This document shows positions 1 through 9,671 of a stretch of 64,000 nucleotides of DNA, piece after piece. Below the pieces are notes generated by a model. It did not search any database, was not told where the DNA came from, and worked only from the letters and a program-made list of their open reading frames with translations. A program made the translations under genes and the position numbers. How positions within the stretch are numbered: position 1 is the first letter of the stretch; every line of letters starts with the position of its first letter. The stretch is from Mycobacterium scrofulaceum (lineage in GTDB: Bacteria; Actinomycetota; Actinomycetes; Mycobacteriales; Mycobacteriaceae): NCBI RefSeq assembly GCF_002086735.1, contig NZ_MVIJ01000006.1:1-64000 (forward strand), in the 5' to 3' direction.

Positions 1-1105
1 GGCCGCCCGCCAGCGCGCCCGCCATGATGCCGACCTGGAACGCCGTGACGTACAGCCCCGACGCCCCGTCGGGATCGTCGGCCCCGCTGCGCATCGCCGC
101 GGACTGCATCATCGGCGAGACGGCGGTGGCCATCGCCCCCCAGAGCACGATCGCGGCCGTCCCGATCAGCGCCGCTGCCGCGGCCGGCCGCCCGCCCAGC
201 GCCAGCGCGGTCAGCACGACGAACGCGGCCGTCAGACCGGCCATGCACCCGATGATCGCGCCTTTGGGCCGGCGGTCGAGCGGCCGCGCCACCAGGCCGA
301 CGGCCAGCACCCCCGCGGCGCCGTAGGCGGCCAACACCCACGCCAGGTTCGGTCCGCGCACGCCGACGACCTCGCGGATGATCTCCACGATGTAGGTGTA
401 GGAGACGAAGTGGCCGGTCACGCCGACCATGGTGATGACGCTGACGATGATCAGCCGGCGGTTGCGGTGGTGGCGCGACCGCGGGCCGACGCATTTGAGC
501 TGGTCCTCGGTGAGCACCAGCTCCGGCAACATCACCCGGGCGGCCACCGTGACGACGGCGGCCGCGACGGTCACGCACACCACCGCCAGGCGCCAGCCCC
601 ACATCAGGCTCATGGCCGCCGTCAGCGGGCTCCCGACGACCAGCGCCAGGCTGGTCCCGACGTAGATCGACATCGTCGCGCGGCCGGCGTGACTGGGCGG
701 CACCAGCCGGGTCGCGATCGGCGCGATGACCGACCACAGCAGCCCGTGCGTGACGGCGCAGAGCACCCGGCCCGCGGCCAGCACCGCGAACGTGGGCGCC
801 AGCGCGGAGATCACCTGGGACAGGGTCAGGCAGCTCAGGCTCAGGACCAGCACCTGGCGGCGCGGCAGGTGCGCGGTCCAGCGCACCAGCGGGATCGTCG
901 TCAGGGCGGCCACCAGCGCGTACCACGACAACAGGGTGCCCACCAGGACCAGGCTGACGTGCAGGTTGCGCGCGATGGCCGGCAGCGCGCCCACCGGCAG
1001 GATCTCGGCGGTGACGTAGATGAAGGCCGCCGCGGCCAGGACAGCGAGCTGGGCCGCGACGCGTGGGGTCCACGTTCGGGCGGCAGCGTTGGTTTCGGCG
1101 GTCAT
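1..1105 (-). CDS. MFS transporter, 3' end cut by window edge (Rv0191-like)
   Basis: This is a major facilitator superfamily efflux-type permease of the inner membrane. It reads open from ATG at 1105 to the window edge, giving about 367 residues, so roughly the last 45 of an expected ~410 are missing. Hydrophobic helices recur along the protein, and a typical MFS start region (IYVTAEILPVGALPAIA) is followed by a basic loop after helix 2 (RWTAHLPRRQ). It lies downstream of ricR on the same strand across a 134-bp gap, the order of Rv0190-Rv0191 in M. tuberculosis. The substrate cannot be told from sequence; relatives include drug and sugar exporters. An inverted repeat at 1127-1141 sits just before the start. 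Confidence 0.85.
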   Translation of the reverse strand, partial: MTAETNAAARTWTPRVAAQLAVLAAAAFIYVTAEILPVGALPAIARNLHVSLVLVGTLLSWYALVAALTTIPLVRWTAHLPRRQVLVLSLSCLTLSQVISALAPTFAVLAAGRVLCAVTHGLLWSVIAPIATRLVPPSHAGRATMSIYVGTSLALVVGSPLTAAMSLMWGWRLAVVCVTVAAAVVTVAARVMLPELVLTEDQLKCVGPRSRHHRNRRLIIVSVITMVGVTGHFVSYTYIVEIIREVVGVRGPNLAWVLAAYGAAGVLAVGLVARPLDRRPKGAIIGCMAGLTAAFVVLTALALGGRPAAAAALIGTAAIVLWGAMATAVSPMMQSAAMRSGADDPDGASGLYVTAFQVGIMAGALAGG

Positions 1106-1126
1106 GGCGTCTGTATCGGCCGGACT

Positions 1127-1141
1127 ACCCATTTCCTGGGT
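1127..1141. promoter_or_regulatory. Inverted repeat upstream of the MFS gene
   Basis: ACCCA-TTTCC-TGGGT forms a perfect 5-bp inverted repeat 22 bp before the MFS start codon. It resembles a RicR half-site pair, but the TACCC and GGGTT elements are 7 bp apart instead of 5. It could be a degenerate copper box or the site of another repressor. Confidence 0.35.
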
Positions 1142-1239
1142 TGTCGCGCCTAATGCGATCACACTGCCTTACCGTACGGACCGCAACTACAGCCGGCCCC
1201 TTGTCAGGGCCGCAATCGGGGTCTCAACTCGGTCACCAA

Positions 1240-1530
1240 TCAGGAACGAACCAGGCGCGCGATCGCGGCGGAGGCCTCGGCGAGCTTCTGGTCGGCGTCG
1301 TCACCGCCCTCGGCCACGGCGCGGGTCACGCAGTGGTTGAGGTGCTCGTCGAGCAAATTCAGCGCGACCGAACGCAGCGCGCTGTTGACGGCGCTGATCT
1401 GGGTGAGGACGTCGATACAGTACTTGTCTTCCTCGATCATCCGCGCGATGCCGCGCACCTGGCCCTCGATGCGCCGCAGCCGCTTGGCGTAGTTGTCCTT
1501 CTGCTGCGAATATCCGTGCGCGTTCGTCAT
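1240..1530 (-). CDS. ricR: Copper-sensing transcriptional repressor RicR (CsoR family)
   Basis: RicR is a 96-residue CsoR/DUF156-type repressor. In mycobacteria it holds the copper-response regulon off until Cu(I) binds. The all-helical fold is visible from KRLRRIEGQVRGI onward. The Cu(I) ligand triad of the family is intact at Cys38, His63 and Cys67 (KYC, DEHLNHC). It is divergent from ilvD, and a canonical RicR box lies at 1597-1611 in its own upstream region, so autoregulation is expected. The MFS gene follows on the same strand. A second box precedes mymT at 4988-5002, placing regulator and metallothionein in one circuit as in M. tuberculosis. Confidence 0.95.
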   Translation of the reverse strand: MTNAHGYSQQKDNYAKRLRRIEGQVRGIARMIEEDKYCIDVLTQISAVNSALRSVALNLLDEHLNHCVTRAVAEGGDDADQKLAEASAAIARLVRS

Positions 1531-1596
1531 CCGTCCTTACCCCTGCCCATCCGCGCCCGCCGCGGATGGGCGGGCCGGCGTCACCAATCCACTTTA

Positions 1597-1611
1597 TACC
1601 CCGCCCGGGTA
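1597..1611. promoter_or_regulatory. RicR box upstream of ricR
   Basis: TACCC-CGCCC-GGGTA matches exactly the palindrome TACCC-N5-GGGTA known for mycobacterial RicR. It lies 66 bp before the ricR start and 45 bp before the ilvD start, so it should give ricR autoregulation. It might also affect ilvD. Confidence 0.85.
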
Positions 1612-1656
1612 TGACCCGCGCATTTGCCATGCGGCCAGGTCCCGCATACTTGCACG

Positions 1657-3372
1657 ATGGCTACAACACGCGACACGACTGGATCCGCCGACATCAAACC
1701 GCGCAGTCGTGACGTAACCGACGGCCTGGAGAAGGCCGCCGCCCGCGGCATGCTGCGGGCGGTCGGCATGGGCGACGAGGACTTCGCCAAGCCGCAGATC
1801 GGGGTCGCGTCGTCCTGGAACGAGATCACGCCCTGCAACCTCTCGCTGGACCGGCTCGCCACAGCGGTCAAGGAGGGGGTCTTCGCGGCGGGCGGCTACC
1901 CGCTCGAGTTCGGCACGATCTCGGTCTCCGACGGCATCTCGATGGGCCACGAGGGGATGCATTTCTCGCTGCCGTCCCGCGAACTGATCGCGGACAGCGT
2001 CGAGACGGTGATGCAGGCCGAGCGCCTCGACGGCTCGGTGCTGCTGGCCGGCTGCGACAAGTCGCTGCCCGGGATGTTGATGGCCGCCGCGCGGCTCGAC
2101 CTGGCGGCCGTCTTCCTCTATGCCGGTTCGATCCTGCCGGGGGTGGCCAAGCTGTCCGACGGCAGCGAGCGCGAGGTCACCATCATCGACGCGTTCGAGG
2201 CGGTGGGCGCGTGCGCGCGGGGCTTGATGCCCCGGGAGGACGTCGACGCCATCGAGCGGGCGATCTGTCCCGGCGAGGGCGCGTGCGGCGGCATGTACAC
2301 CGCCAACACCATGGCCTGTTCCGCCGAGGCGCTGGGCATGTCGCTGCCGGGCAGCGCGGCGCCGCCGGCGACCGACCGCCGCCGCGACGGGTTCGCCCGG
2401 CGCAGCGGTCAGGCCGTCGTCGAGTTGCTGCGCCGCGGCATCACCGCCCGCGACATCCTCACCAAGGAGGCCTTCGAGAACGCGATCGCGGTGGTGATGG
2501 CGTTCGGCGGGTCGACCAACGCCGTGCTGCACCTGCTGGCGATCGCACACGAGGCCGGCGTCGCGCTGTCGCTCGACGATTTCAGCCGGGTCGGGTCGAA
2601 GGTTCCGCACCTGGCCGACGTCAAGCCGTTCGGCCGCCACGTCATGTCCCACGTCGACCACATCGGCGGCGTGCCGGTGGTGATGAAGGCGCTGCTGGAC
2701 GCGGGCCTGCTGCGCGGCGACTGCCTCACGGTGACGGGCCAGACGGTGGCGGAGAACCTCGCCGCCATCGCACCGCCCGACCCGGACGGCAAGGTGCTGC
2801 GGGCGCTGAACAACCCCATTCACCCCACCGGTGGGATCACGATCCTGCGCGGCTCGCTGGCGCCCGAGGGCGCGGTGGTCAAGACGGCCGGTTTCGATTC
2901 CGACGTGTTCGAGGGCACCGCAAGGGTTTTCGACGGCGAGCGCGCCGCCCTGGACGCCCTCGAGGACGGCACGATCACCAAGGGTGACGCGGTGGTGATC
3001 CGTTACGAGGGCCCCAAGGGTGGGCCGGGGATGCGCGAAATGCTGGCCATCACCGGCGCGATCAAGGGCGCGGGCCTGGGCAAGGACGTGCTGCTGCTCA
3101 CCGACGGCCGCTTCTCCGGCGGCACGACCGGCCTGTGCGTGGGTCACATCGCGCCCGAGGCGGTCGACGCCGGACCGATCGCCTTCCTGCGCGACGGTGA
3201 TACGATCCGGCTCGACGTCGCGAATCGCGTCCTCGACGTGCTGGTCGATCCGGCCGAATTCGATTCCCGGCGAGAGGGTTTCACCCCTCCCCCGCCGCGC
3301 TATCAGACCGGCGTACTGGCCAAGTACGTCAAGCTGGTCAGCTCGGCGGCGATCGGGGCGGTCTGCGGTTAG
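1657..3372 (+). CDS. ilvD: Dihydroxy-acid dehydratase IlvD
   Basis: IlvD dehydrates 2,3-dihydroxy-isovalerate and 2,3-dihydroxy-3-methylvalerate in the valine, isoleucine and CoA-precursor pathways. The 571-residue length is normal for the family. The three cysteines that hold the iron-sulfur cluster are visible at Cys60 (TPCN), Cys133 (AGCDKSLPG) and Cys210 ([10 protein letters not shown]), and the C-terminal LTDGRFSGG signature is intact. The ATG at 1657 is preferred over an upstream in-frame ATG at 1624 because it gives the family's usual N-terminus ([17 protein letters not shown]). The gene is divergent from ricR, as Rv0189c is from Rv0190. Confidence 0.97.
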   Translation: MATTRDTTGSADIKPRSRDVTDGLEKAAARGMLRAVGMGDEDFAKPQIGVASSWNEITPCNLSLDRLATAVKEGVFAAGGYPLEFGTISVSDGISMGHEGMHFSLPSRELIADSVETVMQAERLDGSVLLAGCDKSLPGMLMAAARLDLAAVFLYAGSILPGVAKLSDGSEREVTIIDAFEAVGACARGLMPREDVDAIERAICPGEGACGGMYTANTMACSAEALGMSLPGSAAPPATDRRRDGFARRSGQAVVELLRRGITARDILTKEAFENAIAVVMAFGGSTNAVLHLLAIAHEAGVALSLDDFSRVGSKVPHLADVKPFGRHVMSHVDHIGGVPVVMKALLDAGLLRGDCLTVTGQTVAENLAAIAPPDPDGKVLRALNNPIHPTGGITILRGSLAPEGAVVKTAGFDSDVFEGTARVFDGERAALDALEDGTITKGDAVVIRYEGPKGGPGMREMLAITGAIKGAGLGKDVLLLTDGRFSGGTTGLCVGHIAPEAVDAGPIAFLRDGDTIRLDVANRVLDVLVDPAEFDSRREGFTPPPPRYQTGVLAKYVKLVSSAAIGAVCG

Positions 3373-3406
3373 GCTTGATCGCCGCCCGGCTCAACGGATT
3401 TGAACC

Positions 3407-3847
3407 TTATGCGTGGGTGGCCGCCGCGCGTGTGCGCCTGCCGAAATAGGTGGCGTTGAGGCCCAGCACCGTCAGCAGCGCGCCCGCGACGAGGTTGGAC
3501 CACATCGTGCCGGCGGTCAGGTGGACGCCGGGCAGGATCCACAGCGAGACGATGGCCCACACGCCGAGCACCGGCATCGTCCAGGTCAGGCCGTGGGCGC
3601 GGTCGAGCGCGGTCGCGAACCCGTACGCCAGGAACGCGGCCCCGATCCCGACGATCAGGTCGGAGGTGGCGAGCGAACCCGTCGCACTGAATCCCACCAT
3701 CCACGGTGACGCGGCCACATAGAGGCCGGTCAGCAGCGCCAGCCCGAAGGTGACGTGCGCACTCATCGACTCGGCGGCGCGGTCGTAGCTCGCGCGCAGG
3801 GCCAACAAATCCGGGTGGTGATCGATTGATGAATGGACTGTACTCAT
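3407..3847 (-). CDS. SPW-repeat integral membrane protein (Rv0188-like)
   Basis: This is a 146-residue membrane protein with four hydrophobic segments arranged as two internal repeats. The first contains the diagnostic S-P-W motif (YVAASPWMVGFS), and the second has a matching LWILPGV segment. SPW family proteins are small inner-membrane proteins of unknown role. The cytoplasmic N-terminus is polar (MSTVHSSIDHHPDLLALR). An AAAGGT ribosome-binding site precedes the ATG. It converges on ilvD with a 34-bp gap, as Rv0188 does with ilvD. A short inverted repeat, GTTGT-GGG-ACAAC, at 3878-3890 lies 31 bp upstream and may be an operator. Confidence 0.85.
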   Translation of the reverse strand: MSTVHSSIDHHPDLLALRASYDRAAESMSAHVTFGLALLTGLYVAASPWMVGFSATGSLATSDLIVGIGAAFLAYGFATALDRAHGLTWTMPVLGVWAIVSLWILPGVHLTAGTMWSNLVAGALLTVLGLNATYFGRRTRAAATHA

Positions 3848-4250
3848 TTTGTGACCTTTCTGTTATGCAGCAAGCCCGTTGTGGGACAACCACTATGAGC
3901 CGACTGCACCCATCCATCTGCGGTCAAGATTACGCCCGCACGGGGCACGCCAGCAACGAAATCGTCGGCGGCCGGCACCGACCGGCGAACCCCGTTGACC
4001 GGCCGCGCAGCGTCGTAAGACGTGGACACCGCGGGCCGGCTGCGCCTCGACGTTCCGGTGGCGCAGGCCGGCATCGGCGGCGAGCTGGCGGCCGCGGTAA
4101 ACCTGTTGCTGCCCTTCGTGCGTCGCGCCCACGTCGCGGTGCGTGGAGGCCGGGTCGACCGGGCCGCGCTATACGCCGGGCGAACCCGCGCCGCGAATCA
4201 GCGAGCTCGCCTCCGCCGCGCGCGGTCGGCGACCACAGCCCCGTCGGACG
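3848..4250. other. 403-bp stretch without a convincing gene
   Basis: This is the longest gene-poor gap in the window. It holds the SPW promoter side with the GTTGT-GGG-ACAAC dyad at 3878-3890. It also holds an open + frame starting at GTG 4022 (DTAGRLRLDVPVAQAGIGGE...). That frame runs into the 3' end of the methyltransferase gene, has no clear ribosome-binding site and is not recognised. It may be a decayed gene end, but this cannot be shown from sequence. Confidence 0.4.
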
Positions 4251-4907
4251 TTAACGCACCAGCGCCAGCGCGAAGCCATCCCAGCGCTTGGCCCCGACCG
4301 TCTGGATGACGGCCGTCTCCAGGCGCGGGTGCTCGCCCATCAGCTGCAACGTGCGGCGCACCGCCTGCGCCTGGGCATCGTCGCGCGGATCGAGCACCTG
4401 CCCTTCACGAATCACGTTGTCCGCCACGATGAGCGCTCCGGGTCGGGCCAGCCGGACCGCCCAGTCCAGGTAGGCGACGTAGTTCTCTTTGTCGGCGTCG
4501 ATGAACACCATGTCGAAGGGGGCGCCGCCCAGCGTCGGCAACGTGTCCAGTGCGGCGCCGACGATCACCTCCACCCGGTCGGCCAGGCCCGCCCGTTCCA
4601 GGTTGGCCCGCGCGACCTCGGCGTGCTTGGGCTCGTATTCCAGCGTCACCACCCGGCCCTGCGGGCCGGCGCCGCGGGCCAGCCAGATGGTGCTGAAGCC
4701 GCCGAGCGTGCCGATCTCGAGGACCCGGTGCGCCTGGATGGCGCCGGCGAGCAGGCTCAAAAACTTGCCCTGCTGGGCCGACACGGCGATCTGCGGCAAT
4801 CCGGCCGCGTCGCTCGCCCGCACCGCCGCGCTCAGGGCCGGATCGTCGCCGATCACCGTGGTGTCCAGGAAATTGTCGACGTCGTGCGGCGTTGGTGTCC
4901 GGGTCAT
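4251..4907 (-). CDS. SAM-dependent O-methyltransferase (Rv0187-like)
   Basis: This is a 218-residue class I methyltransferase of the caffeoyl-CoA / catechol O-methyltransferase type (Methyltransf_3). It should transfer methyl from S-adenosylmethionine to a hydroxyl group, using a divalent metal. Motif I (VLEIGTLGGFSTIWLA) and the metal-binding region (FIDADKENYVAYLDWA, followed by ADNV) are visible. ATG 4907 is chosen because it gives the short N-terminus usual for the family; an in-frame start 66 bp further up would add a proline-rich tail. It is divergent from mymT, with the copper box between them, so copper could influence its transcription. The substrate is unknown. Confidence 0.88.
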   Translation of the reverse strand: MTRTPTPHDVDNFLDTTVIGDDPALSAAVRASDAAGLPQIAVSAQQGKFLSLLAGAIQAHRVLEIGTLGGFSTIWLARGAGPQGRVVTLEYEPKHAEVARANLERAGLADRVEVIVGAALDTLPTLGGAPFDMVFIDADKENYVAYLDWAVRLARPGALIVADNVIREGQVLDPRDDAQAQAVRRTLQLMGEHPRLETAVIQTVGAKRWDGFALALVR

Positions 4908-4987
4908 GACACCAACGCTAGCCGCGCGCACCCGCGCCGGCGGCGGCGGTCCAATCGGTATCGGACGGGTCACGGTTGTTTACCGTA

Positions 4988-5002
4988 TACCCATGGGGGG
5001 TA
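4988..5002. promoter_or_regulatory. RicR box upstream of mymT
   Basis: TACCC-ATGGG-GGGTA is an exact TACCC-N5-GGGTA palindrome 64-78 bp before the mymT start. It should keep mymT repressed by RicR until copper rises. The divergent methyltransferase starts at 4907, 80 bp away. Confidence 0.85.
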
Positions 5003-5065
5003 TATAGTGGGCGACGTGGTCGACCACACAGGTAAGCGTCCACAAGAGAGAGATGGGTGAGGGAA

Positions 5066-5212
5066 ATGGCAAATTACGAAGCAGGCACGGAGCTGACCTG
5101 TGGCCACGAGGGCTGCGGCTGCCGCGTTCGCATCGAGGTGCCCTGCCACTGCTCGGGTGCGGGTGAGCCGTACCGCTGCACCTGCGGCGACGAGCTGACC
5201 CCGGTCAAGTAG
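5066..5212 (+). CDS. mymT: Copper metallothionein MymT
   Basis: This 48-residue cysteine-rich protein binds Cu(I) and protects the cell from copper. Seven cysteines lie in CxxxxCxC, CxC and CxC groups (Cys12, 17, 19, 27, 29, 38, 40), with His14 and His28 nearby. The sequence from [17 protein letters not shown] to the C-terminal TPVK closely follows M. tuberculosis MymT (Rv0186A). ATG 5066 is given as the start. A GTG at 5057 (MREMANYE...) is nearly as likely, because GAGAGA is better spaced from it than GAGGG is from the ATG. A RicR box lies upstream. The gene converges with the beta-glucosidase across a long inverted repeat. Confidence 0.95.
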   Translation: MANYEAGTELTCGHEGCGCRVRIEVPCHCSGAGEPYRCTCGDELTPVK

Positions 5213-5225
5213 TCCGCGCGCTGAG

Positions 5226-5320
5226 GCCCGCGTCGGGTGTGCGCATCCAGGGCGGCGACACGCCGGGGAACTCCGCCCCGCGCGCCCGCTCGAAGCCGCG
5301 GAAGCACACTCGACGCGGGC
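5226..5320. terminator. Long inverted repeat between mymT and the GH3 gene
   Basis: Arms at 5226-5242 (GCCCGCGTCGGGTGTGC) and 5304-5320 pair over 17 bp with one G:T mismatch, separated by a 61-base GC-rich loop. It lies between two convergent genes, so a bidirectional terminator role is likely. There is no U-tract, which is common for mycobacterial hairpins. Confidence 0.55.
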
Positions 5321-5333
5321 GGCGCGGGCCGGA

Positions 5334-7463
5334 TCAGCGCCCGAACGTGCGGCCGGCGAGCTCTGCCGCCGCCGTCAGCCGTGGCGTGACCGCCGACGTG
5401 CTGACCGCCAGCAGATAGCCGCCCGCGGCCATCCGCCAGGCCCCCACGCCCGCGTCGTAGCGCGCCAGCAGGCGTGGATCCGCTTCGATGGTCACGCGGC
5501 GGGTGGCGCCGGGCTCCAGCTCGACCCGTTCGAATCCGAGCAGCCGCAGGCATCGGCCCTCGGGGGCTCCCGCCAGATAGAGCTGGGGAACGTCGGCGCC
5601 GGCGCGGTCACCGACGTTGACGACGTCGAAACTGGCTCTCACCGTGTCCCCGCCGCTGACCGTCAGGTCGCGGTAGTCAAACCCGGTGTAGGACAAGCCA
5701 TGACCGAAGGCGAACATCGGGTCCTGCCCGGTGGCGGCGAACCAGCGGTAGCCGACGTCCGATCCCTCGACGTAGTCGATCGACGTCGGCTCGCCCCACG
5801 GGGCGCCGAAGCCGGGCAACTCGGGCCGCGGCGTCTGGCGCAAGTCGACCGGGAAGCTGATCGGCAGCCGCCCCGACGGATTGAACTGGCCGGCAAGGAG
5901 TTCCGCGATAGCGCGACCGCCCGCCTGGCCCGGGTACCAGGCCTGCACGATGGCCCGCACCGAATCCCGCCAGGGCATGGCCACCGGATTGCCGGTTTCG
6001 AGCACCACCACGGTATTGGCGTTGGCGGCGGACACCGCGGCGATCAGCGCGTCCTGTCCCCAGGGCAGCGACAGGTCGGCGAGGTCGAACCCCTCCCCTT
6101 CGGCGCGGATCGCGAACACGATCGCGACGTCTGCGCGTCGCGCCGCCAGGACCGCCTCCGCGGGGCTGATGCCGGGGTCGAATTCGATGTGGGCGTGCGG
6201 GAATTGCTTCCGCACCTCGTCCAGCGGGCTTGACGGCAACAGGTGCAGCTTGCGTAGCCCCGCCTCCAGCCCCGAGCCGCCGATCGGTATCACGGCCGCG
6301 TAACCGCCCGGCGGGACGACCGCACTCGAGCCATAGCCGGCCGGCACCCCGACGTGCGCGTGCCCGCCGATGACCGCGATCCGGGCACTCGACTCCGGCG
6401 CCAGCGGAAGCAGGCCGCGGTTCTGCAACAACACGATCCCCTGCCGGGCGATCCGCAACGCAATCTCGTTGTGCGCGGCCATGTCCGGCGCGGGCGCCGC
6501 GTCGGACCGGTCGATGCCGACCGCGAACATCGACCGCAGGATCCGCCGGACCATGTCCGAGAGGCGCTCGCCGCTGAGGCTGCCGGCTGCACGCGCGGCC
6601 CGCAGGTGCTCACCGAACGGCTCCGAGCGCCACAGCAGCGCGTCGAGTTGAGCCCCGCACTCCTGGTCCAGCCCGCCCAGCGCGCACTCCCAGGACGGCG
6701 TGGCCCCCCAGTCGGACATGACCCACCCCCGGTATCCCCACGCGCCCTTGAGCACCCGATTGATCAGGACGTCGTTGGCGGCCGCGTAGGTGCCGTTGAC
6801 CTTGTTGTAGGCGGTCATCACCGCACCCGGCCGGGAACGCTCGATGGCCATCTCGAAGGCCAGCAGGTCGGATTCGCGGTGCGCGCCGGGGTCGATGACC
6901 GCGTCCAGGAAATGCCGATTGGTCTCGTTGCAGTTGAGCGAGAAGTGCTTGACCGTCGAGATCACGCGTTGCCGCTGGATGCCGTCGACGGACTCCGCGG
7001 CGAGGGTCGCGGTCAAAAGCGGGTCCTCGGAGAGGTATTCGAAGTTGCGGCCGTTGCGCGGGTCGCGCACGAGGTTCATCGCACCGGCGAGCTGCACGTT
7101 GAACCCGCGGCTGCGGGCCTCGCGGCCGATCACCTCACCGGCGGCGCGGGCGAGGGACGGGTCGAAGGTGGCGGCCAGCGCGAGCCCGGCGGGCAACGCC
7201 GTGGCCGTGTCCCCCGGGCGGTAGCCGGGGTTGGTCACGCCCAGGCCGGCGTCGCTCATCAGCAGCGCCGGGATGCCCAGCCGCGGAATGCCCGGCACAT
7301 AGCCGGCGCTCATCGGGACGTCCGGCGGGATGCGCTCGTCGCGCACCGACCACATCTCACCGGCACCCATCACCCCGACCAGCAGCGAGAAGCGCTCGTC
7401 GTCGGTCAGCCGGGCTTCGACCTCGCGCGCCCGGGCGCCGGCGTCCTCTTCGAACGAGCTCAC
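5334..7463 (-). CDS. bglS: Glycoside hydrolase family 3 beta-glucosidase (Rv0186/bglS-like)
   Basis: This 709-residue family 3 glycosidase hydrolyses terminal beta-glucosyl or related residues from glycosides. The N-terminal TIM barrel carries KHF (172-174) and the nucleophile Asp251 in VMSDWGA. The alpha/beta domain follows, and a C-terminal fibronectin-III-like domain (VRASFDVVNVGDRAGADVPQLY) closes the protein. No signal peptide is seen, so it is probably cytoplasmic. The GTG at 7463 overlaps the stop of the upstream metallohydrolase (GTGA). Longer in-frame starts would run through that gene and were rejected. The overlap chain with the next two genes suggests one transcript. Confidence 0.93.
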   Translation of the reverse strand: MSSFEEDAGARAREVEARLTDDERFSLLVGVMGAGEMWSVRDERIPPDVPMSAGYVPGIPRLGIPALLMSDAGLGVTNPGYRPGDTATALPAGLALAATFDPSLARAAGEVIGREARSRGFNVQLAGAMNLVRDPRNGRNFEYLSEDPLLTATLAAESVDGIQRQRVISTVKHFSLNCNETNRHFLDAVIDPGAHRESDLLAFEMAIERSRPGAVMTAYNKVNGTYAAANDVLINRVLKGAWGYRGWVMSDWGATPSWECALGGLDQECGAQLDALLWRSEPFGEHLRAARAAGSLSGERLSDMVRRILRSMFAVGIDRSDAAPAPDMAAHNEIALRIARQGIVLLQNRGLLPLAPESSARIAVIGGHAHVGVPAGYGSSAVVPPGGYAAVIPIGGSGLEAGLRKLHLLPSSPLDEVRKQFPHAHIEFDPGISPAEAVLAARRADVAIVFAIRAEGEGFDLADLSLPWGQDALIAAVSAANANTVVVLETGNPVAMPWRDSVRAIVQAWYPGQAGGRAIAELLAGQFNPSGRLPISFPVDLRQTPRPELPGFGAPWGEPTSIDYVEGSDVGYRWFAATGQDPMFAFGHGLSYTGFDYRDLTVSGGDTVRASFDVVNVGDRAGADVPQLYLAGAPEGRCLRLLGFERVELEPGATRRVTIEADPRLLARYDAGVGAWRMAAGGYLLAVSTSAVTPRLTAAAELAGRTFGR

Positions 7464-7972
7464 CGCACACCCTCTTTGGCGTACACGACGCGCAGCACAT
7501 GCCCGAGCTCGGGTCCCATCACCAGCTCCGCCAACTCGCCAAACGTCGCGACGAACTCCGGTCCGTGGGGCGGCTCGGCCCGGCACAGGTGGTGCGCGAT
7601 TTCGTGCAGCACCACCAGCTCGCGCAGCGCCCAGTCGGCGGTGTCGCGATCGGGCACCGCGATAACGCCCGCGCCGCCGCGGAATTCGTAGTGGGCCGCG
7701 GTGGCGGCCCGTCGCGGCCGCACGCGCAGCGGCGCGACGGCGGGCCAACGCCGGCGCACCGCCGGCAACGCGAGCACCTCGTCAACATAGCGCTGCACGG
7801 ACGGAACCGAGCCGAATCTGCCCTCCGGCGGCAGCGTGAGCTGCGCGCCGAAGAAGTCGACGGCGCGCGACCCGTGCTCGGCGGCGCGGTCGAACAGCGT
7901 GCGGACGAACTCCTCGGCCGCGTAGACCTTGGCCCGCTGGGCGTCCCTGGTCGCGGATCGCCCCGGACTCAC
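7460..7972 (-). CDS. Putative zinc metallohydrolase, TIGR04338 family (Rv0185-like)
   Basis: This is a 170-residue actinobacterial protein of a family annotated as putative metallohydrolase. The zinc-binding signature HEIAHH (His123, Glu124, His127) is followed by a third candidate ligand, His136, in HGPEF, a zincin-like arrangement. No signal peptide or membrane segment is seen. It overlaps the DUF2786 gene upstream and the GH3 gene downstream by 4 bp each. It and the DUF2786 protein stay together in mycobacteria, so they may work as a pair. The substrate is unknown. Confidence 0.85.
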   Translation of the reverse strand: MSPGRSATRDAQRAKVYAAEEFVRTLFDRAAEHGSRAVDFFGAQLTLPPEGRFGSVPSVQRYVDEVLALPAVRRRWPAVAPLRVRPRRAATAAHYEFRGGAGVIAVPDRDTADWALRELVVLHEIAHHLCRAEPPHGPEFVATFGELAELVMGPELGHVLRVVYAKEGVR

Positions 7973-8718
7973 CGGCCCAGCGGGGTGCGCGCGCCGGGCA
8001 GTTCGGGGCTGCTTCCCAGCCGCGCCCGACGGCCGGCCCGGTCGCCCGCGCGCCGCGCCGCCGACGAGTAGCCGGCGGTCGCGCGGCTGACCTGATACGT
8101 GCCGCGCGCCCTGGACGCGCTCCGGTAATAGTCGTGCAGCTCGACGTCCTTGTCGCGCAGGGCGATAGCGGTTCCCGGCGGGCGCCGCCGATCCTTGGTG
8201 GCCTCGCGCCGCGCCTCGTCCCGGGCCTCGGCCAGGCGTTGGCCCACCCGCGCCCCGAAGGCCAGCTGAAAGTTCAACCGCGCGGTGATGGTCGGCGTCG
8301 GCCGGTGCGCACCCGACGCGAGGTAGGCGTCCGACGCCCGCACCATCTGAACGACCAGGCTGGCGTACAGGGCGTGGGTGGCGTCGATGTCCTCGGCGAA
8401 CCCGTAGGCGTACACGAACGTCGAATTCGACGCCACGTCGCAGCGCACGTCGTTGGCCAGGGCGATCACCACGAACAGCTGCACATAGGTCCGCAGCCCC
8501 TTGGTGCCCGCGGCTCCGATGGTGATGGTCCGCTGCGTCGGGGCCTGGGCCGGCGAGCGGCTGGCCGCGTGGGAACGCGCCACCGCCAAGTCGATGGAGG
8601 CCGCCGTCGCCAACCGCTGCGCGGCACTCATGAAGGCGTCGGCCTCGTGCGCGTTGTCGGTGCCCTCGGCCTGACGCAACAGCGCGGCGATGCGCGCGAG
8701 CATTTTGTCGTCAGTCAT
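7969..8718 (-). CDS. DUF2786 domain protein (Rv0184-like)
   Basis: This 249-residue protein has an N-terminal DUF2786 domain (DKMLARIAALLRQAEGTDNAHEADAFMSAAQRLA). The domain is widespread in actinobacteria and phages but has no established function. The middle is mixed and hydrophobic, and the C-terminus is basic and low in complexity (RRAGDRAGRRARLGS). ATG 8718 is chosen over one ten codons upstream because it starts directly before the domain and gives the family length. The stop overlaps the metallohydrolase start by 4 bp. A nucleic-acid-related role is only a possibility, based on the basic tail. Confidence 0.85.
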   Translation of the reverse strand: MTDDKMLARIAALLRQAEGTDNAHEADAFMSAAQRLATAASIDLAVARSHAASRSPAQAPTQRTITIGAAGTKGLRTYVQLFVVIALANDVRCDVASNSTFVYAYGFAEDIDATHALYASLVVQMVRASDAYLASGAHRPTPTITARLNFQLAFGARVGQRLAEARDEARREATKDRRRPPGTAIALRDKDVELHDYYRSASRARGTYQVSRATAGYSSAARRAGDRAGRRARLGSSPELPGARTPLGR

Positions 8719-8755
8719 ACGCGCCAAATTACGGGAGCGATCCGACACCTTCGCC

Positions 8756-9598
<843 letters not shown>

Positions 9599-9671
9599 CT
9601 AGTCATTACGGGCAGCGTAATGGCTGACGGTGCAGGTCGCCCGGCCAGACACTGTCGTAGGCTGTCCCATC

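Noticed and set aside
4022-4309. 95-codon + frame in the gene-poor stretch (VAQAGIGGELAAAVNLLLPF)
   Set aside because: It looks slightly protein-like but overlaps the methyltransferase 3' end, has no good ribosome-binding site and matches no family I know. Mentioned only as a possible remnant.
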